This document shows, piece after piece, positions 35,068 to 43,926 of a stretch of 64,000 nucleotides of DNA (positions within the stretch are counted from its first letter, which is position 1; every line of letters starts with the position of its first letter). A program made the position numbers and the translations under genes. Below the pieces are notes generated by a model. It made no database searches. It saw only the letters and a list, made by a program, of their open reading frames with translations, and was not told where the DNA came from. Origin of the DNA: Salinicola halophyticus (GTDB lineage Bacteria > Pseudomonadota > Gammaproteobacteria > Pseudomonadales > Halomonadaceae); contig NZ_PZJN01000002.1 in NCBI RefSeq assembly GCF_003206695.1, forward strand, positions 53,475 to 117,474, written 5' to 3'.

Positions 35068-36420
35068 TCAGGGGTTCAGCGCCGGACTGCCAGAATCGCC
35101 ACGCAGGGCATAGGCTTCCAGCACGCGGGCATGGACATCGGCGAGAGGGTGGTCGTTCTCGAGGGCAAGGCGATGGATATCATCATATTCCGGTGCCACC
35201 CGAATATCGCGGCCGTCGAGGCTGCCGATCTTGACCCTGACCTCGCCCCACTCGGTTTCGACGACTTCGATTCGGCGATCCAGAATTCGCCGGCTGGATT
35301 CATGACGGCGCACGCCGAAGGTCGAGGTGTGCAGGAGCAAGAGCCGCTCCTGGGCGCCCGCCCGCGGCCACGGTGCCAATACCGTGATCAACGTTCCGGG
35401 GCGAGATTTCTTCATCGTGACCGGGGTGTAGAACACATCGAGGGCCCCGGCTTCCAGCAGCAAGCCCATCAGGTGGCCCAGTTGCTCGCCGGTGACATCG
35501 TCGAGCTGGCACTCCAGGACGGCGATCGACTCTCGCGGTTCGTCGTCGTGGGCGGTCGTGGACGATCTCTCGGCCTCGAACAGAACGCTGCGCAGCACGT
35601 TGGGATGGGCCGAGTCGCGATTGCCGGCGCCGTAGCCGATCCGCAGCGGTCTCCCGGCCGGCAATCCGCCGAAGCGCTCGACCAGCACGCCGAGAAACGC
35701 GGCGCCAGTGGGCGTGGTCAGTTCGCCCGGCGCATCGAAATCCGACAGCGGCACCCCCTTGAGCAGCTCCAGAGTGGCCGGCGCGGGAATCGGAAAGCGG
35801 CCATGAGCGATATCGATGATGCCGTGTCCCACCGGCACCGGCGAGGCGCTGATCCGATCGATATCGAGCAGCTCGAGCGCCAGGCAGACGCCGAGGATGT
35901 CGATGATCGAGTCCATCGCCCCCACTTCATGCAGGTGGACCTCACCGGGATCGATGCCGTGGATTCGCCCCTCGGCCTCGGCGATCGCGGTGAAGAGTGC
36001 CGTCGCCCGATGTCTGGCCCGGTTCGGGAGGTCGGCGGCCGCGATCATCGTCAGAATATCGCCGGCACGGTGATGACCATGGACGTGCTCGTGCTCGTGC
36101 TCGTGCTCGTCGTGATCGTGATCGTGATCGTGATCGTGGTCGTGATTGTGGTCGGCGTCGTGATGATCGCGATGGGAATGATCGTCGTGATGAGAGCCGT
36201 GAACATGTCCATGCGGATCGGCGATGTCGAGATCGATTGTCAGCAGGCGGGCCCGAATCCCGCAGCGATCTACCGGCCGGGTGCCGAGTTCGAAAGGGTC
36301 GATCGGCAGCCGACGTAACGCGGTGGCGATCTGGTCCAGATCCGCACCCAGATCCACCAGCGCAGCCAGCAGCATGTCGCCGGCGATGCCGAAGGTGCAG
36401 TCGATATGAAGCGTCTTCAT
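35068..36420 (-). CDS. larC: Nickel-pincer cofactor biosynthesis protein LarC
   Basis: LarC is a CTP-dependent cyclometallase that inserts nickel into the pincer nucleotide. This 450-residue copy is one uninterrupted frame, unlike Lactobacillus plantarum where a ribosomal frameshift joins LarC1 and LarC2. The N-terminus HIDCTFGIAGDMLLAALVDLG and the central HEVGAMDSIIDILG are conserved. Residues 70-117 contain about two dozen His within Asp/Glu-His dipeptide repeats, a probable nickel store. It starts inside the larB stop (ATGA overlap) and ends the kdgT-larA-larE-larB-larC operon. Confidence 0.95.
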   Translation of the reverse strand: MKTLHIDCTFGIAGDMLLAALVDLGADLDQIATALRRLPIDPFELGTRPVDRCGIRARLLTIDLDIADPHGHVHGSHHDDHSHRDHHDADHNHDHDHDHDHDHDEHEHEHEHVHGHHRAGDILTMIAAADLPNRARHRATALFTAIAEAEGRIHGIDPGEVHLHEVGAMDSIIDILGVCLALELLDIDRISASPVPVGHGIIDIAHGRFPIPAPATLELLKGVPLSDFDAPGELTTPTGAAFLGVLVERFGGLPAGRPLRIGYGAGNRDSAHPNVLRSVLFEAERSSTTAHDDEPRESIAVLECQLDDVTGEQLGHLMGLLLEAGALDVFYTPVTMKKSRPGTLITVLAPWPRAGAQERLLLLHTSTFGVRRHESSRRILDRRIEVVETEWGEVRVKIGSLDGRDIRVAPEYDDIHRLALENDHPLADVHARVLEAYALRGDSGSPALNP

Positions 36421-37190
36421 GAGCTACGTGGCCCTGTTGAGGCGGATTCGGCGGGTTCCTCGGCGGCGGCTGGCGAACTCTCGAAGCTGGCGGGTCGCGG
36501 ATCGGGGCCTCGCTCGAGCAGCGACAGAATGCTGGCCGCCTGCCAGGCGGCGCCGAAGCCGTTGTCGATATTGACCACGCTCATGCCGGTGGCGCACGCC
36601 GACAGCATGCCGAGCAGGGCGGTGACGCCCTGCAGGCTGGCGCCGTAACCCACCGAGGTGGGTACCGCGATCACCGGATTGCGCACCAGCCCGGTGATCA
36701 CGCTGGGTAGCGCGCCTTCCATGCCGGCAATCACGATCAGCACGTCCGCCCGGGTCAGGGCTTCACGATGCGCCAGCAGGCGATCGATGCCGGCGACGCC
36801 GACGTCGTTGAGCCGGGCGACGTCGGCGCCCAGCCACTCGAGGGTACCCGCGGCTTCCTCGGCCACGGGCAGGTCCGAGGTGCCGGCGCAGATCACTGCC
36901 ACGGTGCCGGGGAGACGCTTCGGCGAGGCACCCCACGAAAGCAGCCGGCTGATCGGATCGTAGTGGCCGTGGGGATGATCCTGAAGCACGCGTTCGGCGC
37001 GCTCGGCATCGAGTCGGGTGACCAGCGCCCGCTGGTGACGATCGATCAGGCGGGCGACGATGGCGCTGATCTGATCGGCCTGCTTGCCCTCGCCGAACAC
37101 GACTTCGGGGACGCCGTTGCGAGCTTCGCGATCGTGATCGACGCGGGCGAATCCCAGGTCGGAAATGGGGCGGTCAGGGCGTTCGGTCAT
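36417..37190 (-). CDS. larB: Pyridinium-3,5-biscarboxylic acid mononucleotide synthase LarB
   Basis: This 257-residue enzyme carboxylates and hydrolyses nicotinic acid adenine dinucleotide in the first step of nickel-pincer synthesis. The C-terminal PurE-like domain shows AVICAGTSDLPVAEEAAGTLEWLG, VLIVIAGMEGALPSVITGLV and PTSVGYGASLQGVTALLGML. The N-terminal third is the LarB-specific part. The last 30 residues are Ser/Pro/Glu-rich and look dispensable. It is 22 bp after larE and overlaps larC by 4 bp. Confidence 0.94.
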   Translation of the reverse strand: MTERPDRPISDLGFARVDHDREARNGVPEVVFGEGKQADQISAIVARLIDRHQRALVTRLDAERAERVLQDHPHGHYDPISRLLSWGASPKRLPGTVAVICAGTSDLPVAEEAAGTLEWLGADVARLNDVGVAGIDRLLAHREALTRADVLIVIAGMEGALPSVITGLVRNPVIAVPTSVGYGASLQGVTALLGMLSACATGMSVVNIDNGFGAAWQAASILSLLERGPDPRPASFESSPAAAEEPAESASTGPRSS

Positions 37191-37212
37191 GCCATATCCT
37201 GTCGAGCCGAAT

Positions 37213-38121
37213 TCAAGGCAGCAGCCGATTCATGCTGCCGCTGCGGTAGCCGGCCAGATCCAGCGTCACCCAGGCGTATCCCAGCGCCGTGAGTTCCGCG
37301 ACCAGCCGGTCGTGATGTTCGAGCACCGTCGCCATGTCCTGGGGTTCGACTTCGATCCGCGCCAGTTCGCCATGATGGCGCACGCGGAGCTGGCCGATGT
37401 TCAGGGCTCTGACGCGGCGCTCGGCTTCGGCGATCCGCTCGAGCTTCTCCAGCGTGATGCGCTCGCCGTAGGCGACCCGCGATGACAGACACGCCAGCGA
37501 GGGCTTGTTCCAGGTCGGCAGCCCCATGGCCTGGGAGAGTTCACGAATCTCGGCCTTGTACAGGCCGGCTTCATGCAGCGGACCGCGGACGCCATACTCG
37601 CGGGCGGCCTGGGTGCCCGGGCGATGCTCGCCGTCGTCGTCGGCGATCAGACCGAAGACGATATTATGGAATCCGGCGTCGACCATGATCGGCGCCAGGT
37701 GGGTGAACAGGCCGGATTTGCAGTAGTAGCAGCGATTGGCGTCGTTCTCGGCGTAACCGGGAATGGCGATCTCCGAGGTCTCGATGACGCGGTGCGGCGC
37801 CTCCAGACGCCGGGCCAGTTCGCGGGCGGCATCGAGTTCCTCGAACGGATAGGATTCTGAATCGGCGGTGACCGCCAGCACGCGTTCCCGGCCCAGCGTC
37901 TCCAGCGCGATGGCCAGCAGGAAGGTGCTGTCGACGCCACCGGAGAACGCCACCACGACATCGCCCATCTCGCGAAGCACGTGACGCAGGCGTTCCAGCT
38001 TGGCCTCGAGTTCGGCGCCCTGGGCCACGTCGGCGGTCAGCGACACGCTGTGCGAGCGAGACGGCGCCGCTGCTTCCACGCTCAAGGCATCGATTCGTTC
38101 GGTTCGAGCCATCGAAGTCAT
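37213..38121 (-). CDS. larE: ATP-dependent sulfur transferase LarE
   Basis: This 302-residue PP-loop enzyme adds sulfur to the carboxylates of the pincer precursor. SGGVDS (60-65) is the ATP pyrophosphatase loop. Cys131 and Cys134 (NRCYYCK) together with Cys211 (SLACLSSR) form a three-cysteine set like that of LarE proteins that hold a [4Fe-4S] cluster, rather than the single sacrificial Cys of L. plantarum. GGGAGAG lies before ATG 38121. It is 52 bp after larA; a two-copy repeat lies in that gap. Confidence 0.94.
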   Translation of the reverse strand: MTSMARTERIDALSVEAAAPSRSHSVSLTADVAQGAELEAKLERLRHVLREMGDVVVAFSGGVDSTFLLAIALETLGRERVLAVTADSESYPFEELDAARELARRLEAPHRVIETSEIAIPGYAENDANRCYYCKSGLFTHLAPIMVDAGFHNIVFGLIADDDGEHRPGTQAAREYGVRGPLHEAGLYKAEIRELSQAMGLPTWNKPSLACLSSRVAYGERITLEKLERIAEAERRVRALNIGQLRVRHHGELARIEVEPQDMATVLEHHDRLVAELTALGYAWVTLDLAGYRSGSMNRLLP

Positions 38122-38156
38122 GGGTTCTCTCCCGTCGTGTGTTCGTCGATCGGCGG

Positions 38157-38188
38157 CTCAGTCATCGACGTGCTCAGTCATCGACATA
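38157..38188. repeat. 16-bp tandem duplication including the larA stop codon
   Basis: Two copies of CTCAGTCATCGACGTG-like sequence (last three bases differ) occur. The larA stop (minus-strand TGA at 38176-38174) lies in the copy nearer the gene. Confidence 0.85.
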
Positions 38189-39436
38189 AGGCACGGTCAA
38201 CGGGCCCAGCGGCATCACGGCGATGGTCATCTCGTCGCCATAGCGTGCCTTCAACGACTGCAGCGCCTCGGCGATGTCGTGCACCGGCTGCATCAGTGCG
38301 GCGCGCGCCTGGGTGTCGCTAAGCGTCGAGTAGAGCATCACATCGGCCCAGCTCTGGATGACCGCCTGCTTCTGCACCTGCCACTGATCGAGCATGGCGA
38401 ATTCGGGATCCTCGATCATCTCGAGCAGCGCCTGTGGCGAATCGGCCATGGCCAGGATCTCGGCGAATTTGCCGTGATCGGGAATGCCGTCCGAGCACTC
38501 GCAGGCCATCAGGATCGTGCCGCCGCGCTTGACGATCTTGTGCGCCGCGCTCATGCCCTTGACCGCCTGATAGAGATTCTGGTCGAGCGGATAGCCGGAA
38601 TTGCCGGTCATCACCACGTCGAAGCGCCGATCGGCTTTCACCATCGCGTGCTCGAGCTCATGTTCGCAACCCTGACGGTGCGCCTCGGTCAGGTCGCCGG
38701 CAAACACCCGGGTAATCGCCTTGTCGCGATTGAGGGTGACGTTGAGCATGAAGTGCGGCGGGCATAGCGCGTTGATCTCGCGGGTCATCGCCTGCAGCGG
38801 ATTGTCGGCCATGTTGCCCCAGGTCGAACGCGGATCGCCGATCATGCGGGCATTGTGGAACGTCATGATCGTCTCGAGCCCGGCGATACCCGGCATCACG
38901 CCCTTGGGCCCGCCGGAGAAACCGGCGAAGAAGTGCGGTTCGATGAAACCGGTCACGATACGAAAGTCGGCTTCGACCCAGCGCCGGTTGAGCCACGAGG
39001 GGCAGCCGAAGCTGTTGTCGCCGACGTTGACCAGTTCGTCGTAGTTGTCGCAGTGGTTGTTGACGATCTCGATGTGATCCACCACCCAGTCGCCCAGCAT
39101 GCCGCGGAGCTCTTCGACCGTCTGGTCGCGGTGGGTGCCGGTGCCGTTGATGATGACGAAATTCTCGTGCGGCACGTGATCGAGCGTTTCGATCAGCAGC
39201 GGTACCAGCAGATGATTGGGCGTCGGGCGGGTGATGTCGCTGATCACGATGGCGACGCGATCGCTGGCCTTGACCATCTCCTTGAGCGGCGGGGTACCGA
39301 TCGGCGAAGAGAGTGCTTCGCGAACGCCGGCTTCGGGATTCTCCATCCCATGCTGCGTCGTCGGTTCGACGACGAAAGTGTCGTCCGGCAGGTCGAGTGC
39401 CAGCTCACCCTTGCCGTAGAGCAGAGAGATTTTCAT
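38174..39436 (-). CDS. larA: LarA-family nickel-dependent hydroxyacid racemase/epimerase
   Basis: This 420-residue LarA homologue keeps the residues that matter in L. plantarum lactate racemase. His102 (NGTGTHRD), His168 (FIEPHFF) and His194 (TFHNARM) match the catalytic and Ni-binding histidines. Lys178 (SGGPKGVMPG) is the lysine that holds the pincer cofactor, and Arg70 (SDITRPTP) binds substrate carboxylate. LarA relatives racemise or epimerise various 2-hydroxyacids. Here the neighbouring kdgT and the co-regulated acid-sugar kinase operon point to a sugar acid rather than lactate, which is inference. GGAG precedes the ATG. Confidence 0.9.
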   Translation of the reverse strand: MKISLLYGKGELALDLPDDTFVVEPTTQHGMENPEAGVREALSSPIGTPPLKEMVKASDRVAIVISDITRPTPNHLLVPLLIETLDHVPHENFVIINGTGTHRDQTVEELRGMLGDWVVDHIEIVNNHCDNYDELVNVGDNSFGCPSWLNRRWVEADFRIVTGFIEPHFFAGFSGGPKGVMPGIAGLETIMTFHNARMIGDPRSTWGNMADNPLQAMTREINALCPPHFMLNVTLNRDKAITRVFAGDLTEAHRQGCEHELEHAMVKADRRFDVVMTGNSGYPLDQNLYQAVKGMSAAHKIVKRGGTILMACECSDGIPDHGKFAEILAMADSPQALLEMIEDPEFAMLDQWQVQKQAVIQSWADVMLYSTLSDTQARAALMQPVHDIAEALQSLKARYGDEMTIAVMPLGPLTVPYVDD

Positions 39437-39518
39437 GAAGGCTCCAGGATGGCGGCGCTTGCGCGCCGCCGGATGATGTCATTCGTCTCAGCATGCCACG
39501 ATACGGCAGCGGCGTCGC

Positions 39519-40643
39519 TCAACCGTCGCGGGCGACACCGAGATCCTCGTCGACACGGGATTGCGGCTCGTCCTCGAGGGTGCCTTCGATGCCGCGTCTC
39601 TTCTGCCAGCGATCGACCAGCATCACGGCGATCGGCCCCAGAATGGCGGTCGTCAGCGTGGCGATCGATATCTGCGACGTCGCGATGTTGACCAGGTCGT
39701 GATAACTCTGCGCTTCGGCCGCGCTCATCATCCCCGAATTGGCGGCAACGGCTGCCGCGGCAGCGATGGCAGCCGGCGTGCCGGCGGCGTTGCCCGCTGT
39801 GGTCGCTTCGGAAACCGGCGCGATGACGCTGGGTTCGCGGAACAGCCGGAAGACCAGAATGCCGACGCCGCCGGTGAGTACGGTAGTCATGACGCCCAGC
39901 AGCAGACCTGCACCCACCACCTCGGGATTGAAGAACGCCGCCAGGTTCATGTTCGCGCCCAGCGCAAAGGCGAAGAACGGCACCGGCAGAATTTCGCCGG
40001 GCTTGAGGAAGGCGCGAATATCGCGGTCGATATTGCCCAGCAGCATGCCCAGCGCGATCGGCAGCAGCACCGCAATGAAAGCGATCACCGGGAACTGGGA
40101 ACCCAGCAGGCCCAGCGACATGAGCGTGAAGAACGGACCATCGTTGAGCGACAGGATCGCCACCGCGCCGGTATCGGAGCGGTTGCCGTACTGGCTGGTG
40201 AGTGCCGCGTACATGCCGCCGTTGCCGTTGGTCATGGCGGCGATGATCGCTACCGTCGAAAGACCCAGCAGGCCATCGATCGGGTCGAACATCAGCCCCA
40301 GCCCCACGCCCACCGCCAGACCGGTCAGGTATTTGGCGGTGACCAGCAGGGCGCCTTTCTTGAGCGCCTTGCCGCCCACGCGCAGGTTCATCTGGCTACC
40401 GGAGCAGAACAGGAACAGCGCGATCAGCACCAGCGCCCCGTCCTTGAACAGCTCCTGGGAGAAGCCACCGATGCGCAGGAATTCGTACTGGCCGCTATCG
40501 GTCTGCCCGGCACCCAGCCACTGCAGAATGGCGGTGATCCAGGAAAGATGGAGCTGATCGATGGTGTTGAGCGCGGCACCGAAAATGAGGGGGACCACCA
40601 TCAGGCCCCCGGGGACCTTCTGGATCGTGGCGAGCAGTTTCAT
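39519..40643 (-). CDS. kdgT: 2-keto-3-deoxygluconate permease family transporter
   Basis: The 374-residue membrane protein has about ten hydrophobic segments and the KdgT signatures KVPGGLMVVPLIFGAALNT, FLFCSGSQMNLRVGGKALKKG and AAMTNGNGGMYAALTSQYG. The family imports ketodeoxygluconate and related sugar acids by proton symport. It is the first gene of the operon with larA, larE, larB and larC (82-bp gap to larA). An Ala-rich loop occurs around residue 295. GGGAG precedes the ATG, and a double palindromic operator lies 50-90 bp upstream. Confidence 0.9.
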   Translation of the reverse strand: MKLLATIQKVPGGLMVVPLIFGAALNTIDQLHLSWITAILQWLGAGQTDSGQYEFLRIGGFSQELFKDGALVLIALFLFCSGSQMNLRVGGKALKKGALLVTAKYLTGLAVGVGLGLMFDPIDGLLGLSTVAIIAAMTNGNGGMYAALTSQYGNRSDTGAVAILSLNDGPFFTLMSLGLLGSQFPVIAFIAVLLPIALGMLLGNIDRDIRAFLKPGEILPVPFFAFALGANMNLAAFFNPEVVGAGLLLGVMTTVLTGGVGILVFRLFREPSVIAPVSEATTAGNAAGTPAAIAAAAAVAANSGMMSAAEAQSYHDLVNIATSQISIATLTTAILGPIAVMLVDRWQKRRGIEGTLEDEPQSRVDEDLGVARDG

Positions 40644-40693
40644 GGAGTTGGCTCCCGTGCGCCATGCGTGGCGAGTGGTTCACTAGCGGTTAG

Positions 40694-40729
40694 TGATCGA
40701 AACGATTGCTAATTTGATCGAATCGATCA
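40694..40729. promoter_or_regulatory. Paired palindromic operator upstream of kdgT-larAEBC
   Basis: TGATCGAATCGATCA (40715-40729) and the degenerate TGATCGAAACGATTG (40694-40708) are spaced 21 bp start to start, two helical turns. The perfect copy is the same 15-mer as upstream of the kinase-PdxA2 operon. On the kdgT strand a possible -35 TTGTGA lies next to it, so binding there would probably repress. Confidence 0.72.
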
Positions 40730-40860
40730 TTTTTCACAATTCCACTAAAGGCGTAGATGAAGGAATTCCTCTAGTTTCCCTCTAACCTCACCCTGATGAT
40801 GCGGCTGGCTGTCGGAATGACGCTCCCCGGGCGTTTCTTCGGTCGCGCGATCTGAGTAAC

Positions 40861-42813
40861 ATGCCGGCCATGCTCAAATCCTCCTCGGACAGCGCTGTCC
40901 CCCGGCTTCGCCCCTATCAGATCCAGGCCGTCGACAATGTCATCGCTCACTTCCGGGGCAGTGACGATCCGGCCGTGGTGGTGTTGCCGACGGGAAGCGG
41001 TAAATCGCTGGTCATCGCGGAGCTGGCGCGGCGGGCCCGTGGCCGGGTGCTGGTGCTGGCCCACGTGCGCGAGCTGGTCGAGCAGAATCACGCCAAGTAT
41101 CTTGCCTACGGGCTCGAAGCGGATATCTTCAGCGCCGGCCTGGGCCGCAAGGAGAGCGGGCGCCAGGTGGTGTTCGGTTCGGTGCAGTCGGTGGTCAACG
41201 GTCTGGATGATTTCGCCACCGGCGAGTTCACACTGCTGGTGATCGACGAGTGCCATCGTCTCTCTCTCGCCCGCGATAGCGGGGACGAGCGCCAGGCGGC
41301 AGCGTCGGGAAAAGCTGGCCAGCGGGCCGTCTCCACCTACGAGAAGGTGATCGCGCGGCTTCGCGAGGTGCGGCCCAACCTCAAGGTGTTGGGGCTGACG
41401 GCAACGCCGTATCGGCTTGGCGAGGGCTTTCTTTATCACCGCCACTACCACGGCATGGTGAAAGGGCCGGAGAACACGTTCTTTCGCGACTGCGTATTCG
41501 AGCAGCCGCTGCGCGTGATGGTGCGTCAGGGGTATCTCGCCGAACCCAGGCGCATCGACGGCGCCATGGCCTTCTACGACTTCTCGCGCCTGACCCCACA
41601 GCGAAACGGCCAGTTTGCCGAGCGCGATCTCAGCGGCGTGGTTCAGGGCAATCGTGCCACGCCGCAGATCATTCATGACGTGATCCAGCGTGCCCACGAT
41701 CGTCAGGGCGTGATGATCTTCGCGGCCACCGTGGCGCACGCCGAAGAGGTGCGGGAGCTGCTGCCCGCGACCGAGAGTGCGCTGATTACCGGAGCGACGC
41801 CGGGCCCGGAGCGAGAGCGACTGATCGCGGCGTTCAAGGCCCGCGAGCTCAAGTATCTGGTCAACGTGGCGGTATTGACGACCGGTTTCGACGCGCCACA
41901 CGTGGACGTGATCGCCATTCTGCGCCCGACCGAATCCGTGGGGCTCTATCAGCAGATCGTCGGGCGCGGATTGCGGCTCTCGCCGGGCAAGACCGATTGC
42001 CTGATTCTCGACTACGCCGGCAACCCGTGGGAGCTCTATGCGCCGGAGATCGCCCAGACGCGTCCGGACGGCGAAAGCGAGCCGGTGCAGGTCGAGTGCC
42101 CCGAATGCGGCTTCGCCAACACCTTCTGGGGCAAGCGTGACGGCGACTTCGTGATCGAGCATCACGGTCGACGCTGTCAGGGGCTTCTTTTCACACGCGG
42201 CCAAAGCCCCGCGCTCTCTACACGCGCCCAAGACTGCGCCCAAAGCGGAAGGTCAAACCCGGGGAAGGAGGTCGATGCTGGCGCGGGGTCGGGCGCCGTG
42301 GAGAGTCGACATCAATGCACGTTCCGTTTTCGTTTCAAGGTGTGCGAGCAGTGCGGCGGCGAGAACGATATCGCCGCACGCTCCTGCGGCCACTGCGGTG
42401 AACGGCTGGTGGATCCCGACGACAAGCTGCGCGATGCGCTCAAGCTGCGTCATGCCAGGGTCCTGCGGGTCAGTGGCATGCAACTGGCGGCGACCACCAA
42501 CGGCCGCGGCGTGCCGAGGCTCAAGGTGACCTACCACGACGAGGATGGCGAGACGCTGGACGAGTGGTTCGGGCTGGAAACACCGGCCCAGCAGCATGTG
42601 TTCGAGCGGGTCTTCCTGCGCCACCATCTGCGCGCGCCGGCCAGCGGCTGGCGGCCACGTTCCGCCCAGGAAGCCGTCGAGGGCGCCGCTCGCCTGCGGG
42701 CACCGGATTTCGTCATCGGTCGAAAAAGTGGTCGTCATTGGCGAGTCGACGACAAGCTGTTCGACTATATCGGCCGCTATCGCAAGGCCGATGGCGCCGG
42801 CATCGACGATTAA
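40861..42813 (+). CDS. radD: DEAD/DEAH-box helicase RadD (YejH)
   Basis: The 650-residue superfamily 2 ATPase acts in DNA repair and recombination in E. coli. It has Walker A PTGSGKS (43-49), Walker B IDECH, motif [12 protein letters not shown], and [13 protein letters not shown] in the second RecA-like domain. Two zinc-ribbon cysteine sets follow ([25 protein letters not shown]). Between them this protein has about 30 extra residues compared with E. coli RadD, with Ser/Gln/Arg-rich near-repeats. ATG 40870 is an alternative start. A short hairpin (42817-42833) follows the stop. Confidence 0.9.
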   Translation: MPAMLKSSSDSAVPRLRPYQIQAVDNVIAHFRGSDDPAVVVLPTGSGKSLVIAELARRARGRVLVLAHVRELVEQNHAKYLAYGLEADIFSAGLGRKESGRQVVFGSVQSVVNGLDDFATGEFTLLVIDECHRLSLARDSGDERQAAASGKAGQRAVSTYEKVIARLREVRPNLKVLGLTATPYRLGEGFLYHRHYHGMVKGPENTFFRDCVFEQPLRVMVRQGYLAEPRRIDGAMAFYDFSRLTPQRNGQFAERDLSGVVQGNRATPQIIHDVIQRAHDRQGVMIFAATVAHAEEVRELLPATESALITGATPGPERERLIAAFKARELKYLVNVAVLTTGFDAPHVDVIAILRPTESVGLYQQIVGRGLRLSPGKTDCLILDYAGNPWELYAPEIAQTRPDGESEPVQVECPECGFANTFWGKRDGDFVIEHHGRRCQGLLFTRGQSPALSTRAQDCAQSGRSNPGKEVDAGAGSGAVESRHQCTFRFRFKVCEQCGGENDIAARSCGHCGERLVDPDDKLRDALKLRHARVLRVSGMQLAATTNGRGVPRLKVTYHDEDGETLDEWFGLETPAQQHVFERVFLRHHLRAPASGWRPRSAQEAVEGAARLRAPDFVIGRKSGRHWRVDDKLFDYIGRYRKADGAGIDD

Positions 42814-42836
42814 AAGTTTACTTGCTAAGTAAATTC

Positions 42837-42866
42837 TTGGGATAAACCGCGACGATTGGCTAATAT
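42837..42866 (+). promoter_or_regulatory. Candidate sigma-70 promoter of pqqABCDE
   Basis: TTGGGA and TAATAT are separated by 18 bp. The predicted transcript would start about 45 bp before the pqqA ATG. It overlaps the end of the radD 3' region. Confidence 0.45.
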
Positions 42867-42916
42867 GGAGAAGCGCTCATCCGAGCGTGATCGACAATCG
42901 ACCTCAGGAGCTCCCC

Positions 42917-42994
42917 ATGAGCTGGACGACCCCGGAAGTGAAGGAAATCTGCGTCGGTATGGAAATCAACGACTACATGCCCGCTGAATTTTGA
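42917..42994 (+). CDS. pqqA: PQQ precursor peptide PqqA
   Basis: The 25-residue peptide starts at ATG with AGGAG 6 nt ahead. It contains EICVGMEINDY, in which Glu16 and Tyr20 are spaced as ExxxY. These are the two residues that PqqE cross-links to begin pyrroloquinoline quinone. The EICVGME block resembles Methylobacterium PqqA more than the shorter Pseudomonas peptide. Its TGA stop overlaps the TTG start of pqqB. Confidence 0.93.
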   Translation: MSWTTPEVKEICVGMEINDYMPAEF

Positions 42995-43926
42995 GCCATC
43001 AGCAAGACACGCGCGGCGGTGCTGCTCTGCAGCTGCGCGTACTCGGGGCGGCCGCCGGTGGCGGCTCGCCTCAGTGGAATTGCCGCTGCGACGTGTGCCG
43101 TCTGGTCTGGGAAGGCGATCAGCGCGTGACGCCGCGAACCCAATCCTCGATTGCCGTCAGCGTTGACGGTCAGAACTGGGCGCTGATCAACTGCGCACCC
43201 GATATCCTCAAACAGATTCAACAGACGCCGGCACTGCATCCGCGCGAGGGCCGACGGCATACGCCGATCGCCAGCGTGCTGCTGACCAATGCCGACGTCG
43301 ATCATATCGGCGGGCTGCTCAATCTCCGCGAAAGCTCGCCGTTTCGGCTGCTGGCGACGCCGATGATCCAGGACGTGCTGCGTGGCAGCCCGATCTTCGA
43401 TGTGCTGAACCCCGATTACGTCAGCCGCGAATCGATCGCCCTGGATCAACCCTTCACGCTGCTCGACGGCCTGCAGGCTCGGCTGTTTGCGGTGCCGGGC
43501 AAGACCGCACTCTTTCTGGAGGGCGATCAGGTCGAGATTGGTGTCGAAGGCGAGAGCACGGTTGGCGTCGAACTGATCAGCGGCGATAGGCGCGCCTACT
43601 ATATCCCCGGCTGCGCCGCGATGACGCCGACACTCGCGGCGCGTCTCGACGGTGCCGATCTGCTGCTGTTCGACGGCACCCTGTGGCGCGACGATGAAAT
43701 GGTGCGCGCGGGCGTCGGTCACAAGACCGGAAACCGCATGGGCCATATGTCGATGTCCGGCGCCGAGGGCAGTATCGCAGCGCTGGCGGAACTCTCGCTG
43801 GGCAAGCGCGTCTTCATCCATATCAACAACACCAATCCGGTGTTGATCGCGGATTCCTCCGAGCGTCAGGCGGCCGAGCGCGCCGGCTGGGAGATCGCCC
43901 ATGACGGCATGGAGCTCTCTTGCTGA
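42991..43926 (+). CDS. pqqB: PQQ biosynthesis protein PqqB
   Basis: This 311-residue metallo-beta-lactamase-fold protein is thought to hydroxylate the cross-linked Tyr intermediate. LRVLGAAAGGGSPQWNCRCDVC is the family N-terminus with its zinc cysteines. NADVDHIGGLLNLRE replaces the canonical HxHxDH, as in other PqqB proteins, and GHMSMSG and IHINNTNP are conserved. Translation probably starts at TTG 42991, overlapping the pqqA stop, so coupling to pqqA is likely. Confidence 0.94.
   Translation: MSHQQDTRGGAALQLRVLGAAAGGGSPQWNCRCDVCRLVWEGDQRVTPRTQSSIAVSVDGQNWALINCAPDILKQIQQTPALHPREGRRHTPIASVLLTNADVDHIGGLLNLRESSPFRLLATPMIQDVLRGSPIFDVLNPDYVSRESIALDQPFTLLDGLQARLFAVPGKTALFLEGDQVEIGVEGESTVGVELISGDRRAYYIPGCAAMTPTLAARLDGADLLLFDGTLWRDDEMVRAGVGHKTGNRMGHMSMSGAEGSIAALAELSLGKRVFIHINNTNPVLIADSSERQAAERAGWEIAHDGMELSC

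Noticed and set aside
34939..36318. Plus-strand open frame opposite larC with Val/Ile repeats
   Set aside because: The repeats are the reverse of the His-Asp codons of LarC. LarC is conserved, and the antisense product has no recognisable features.
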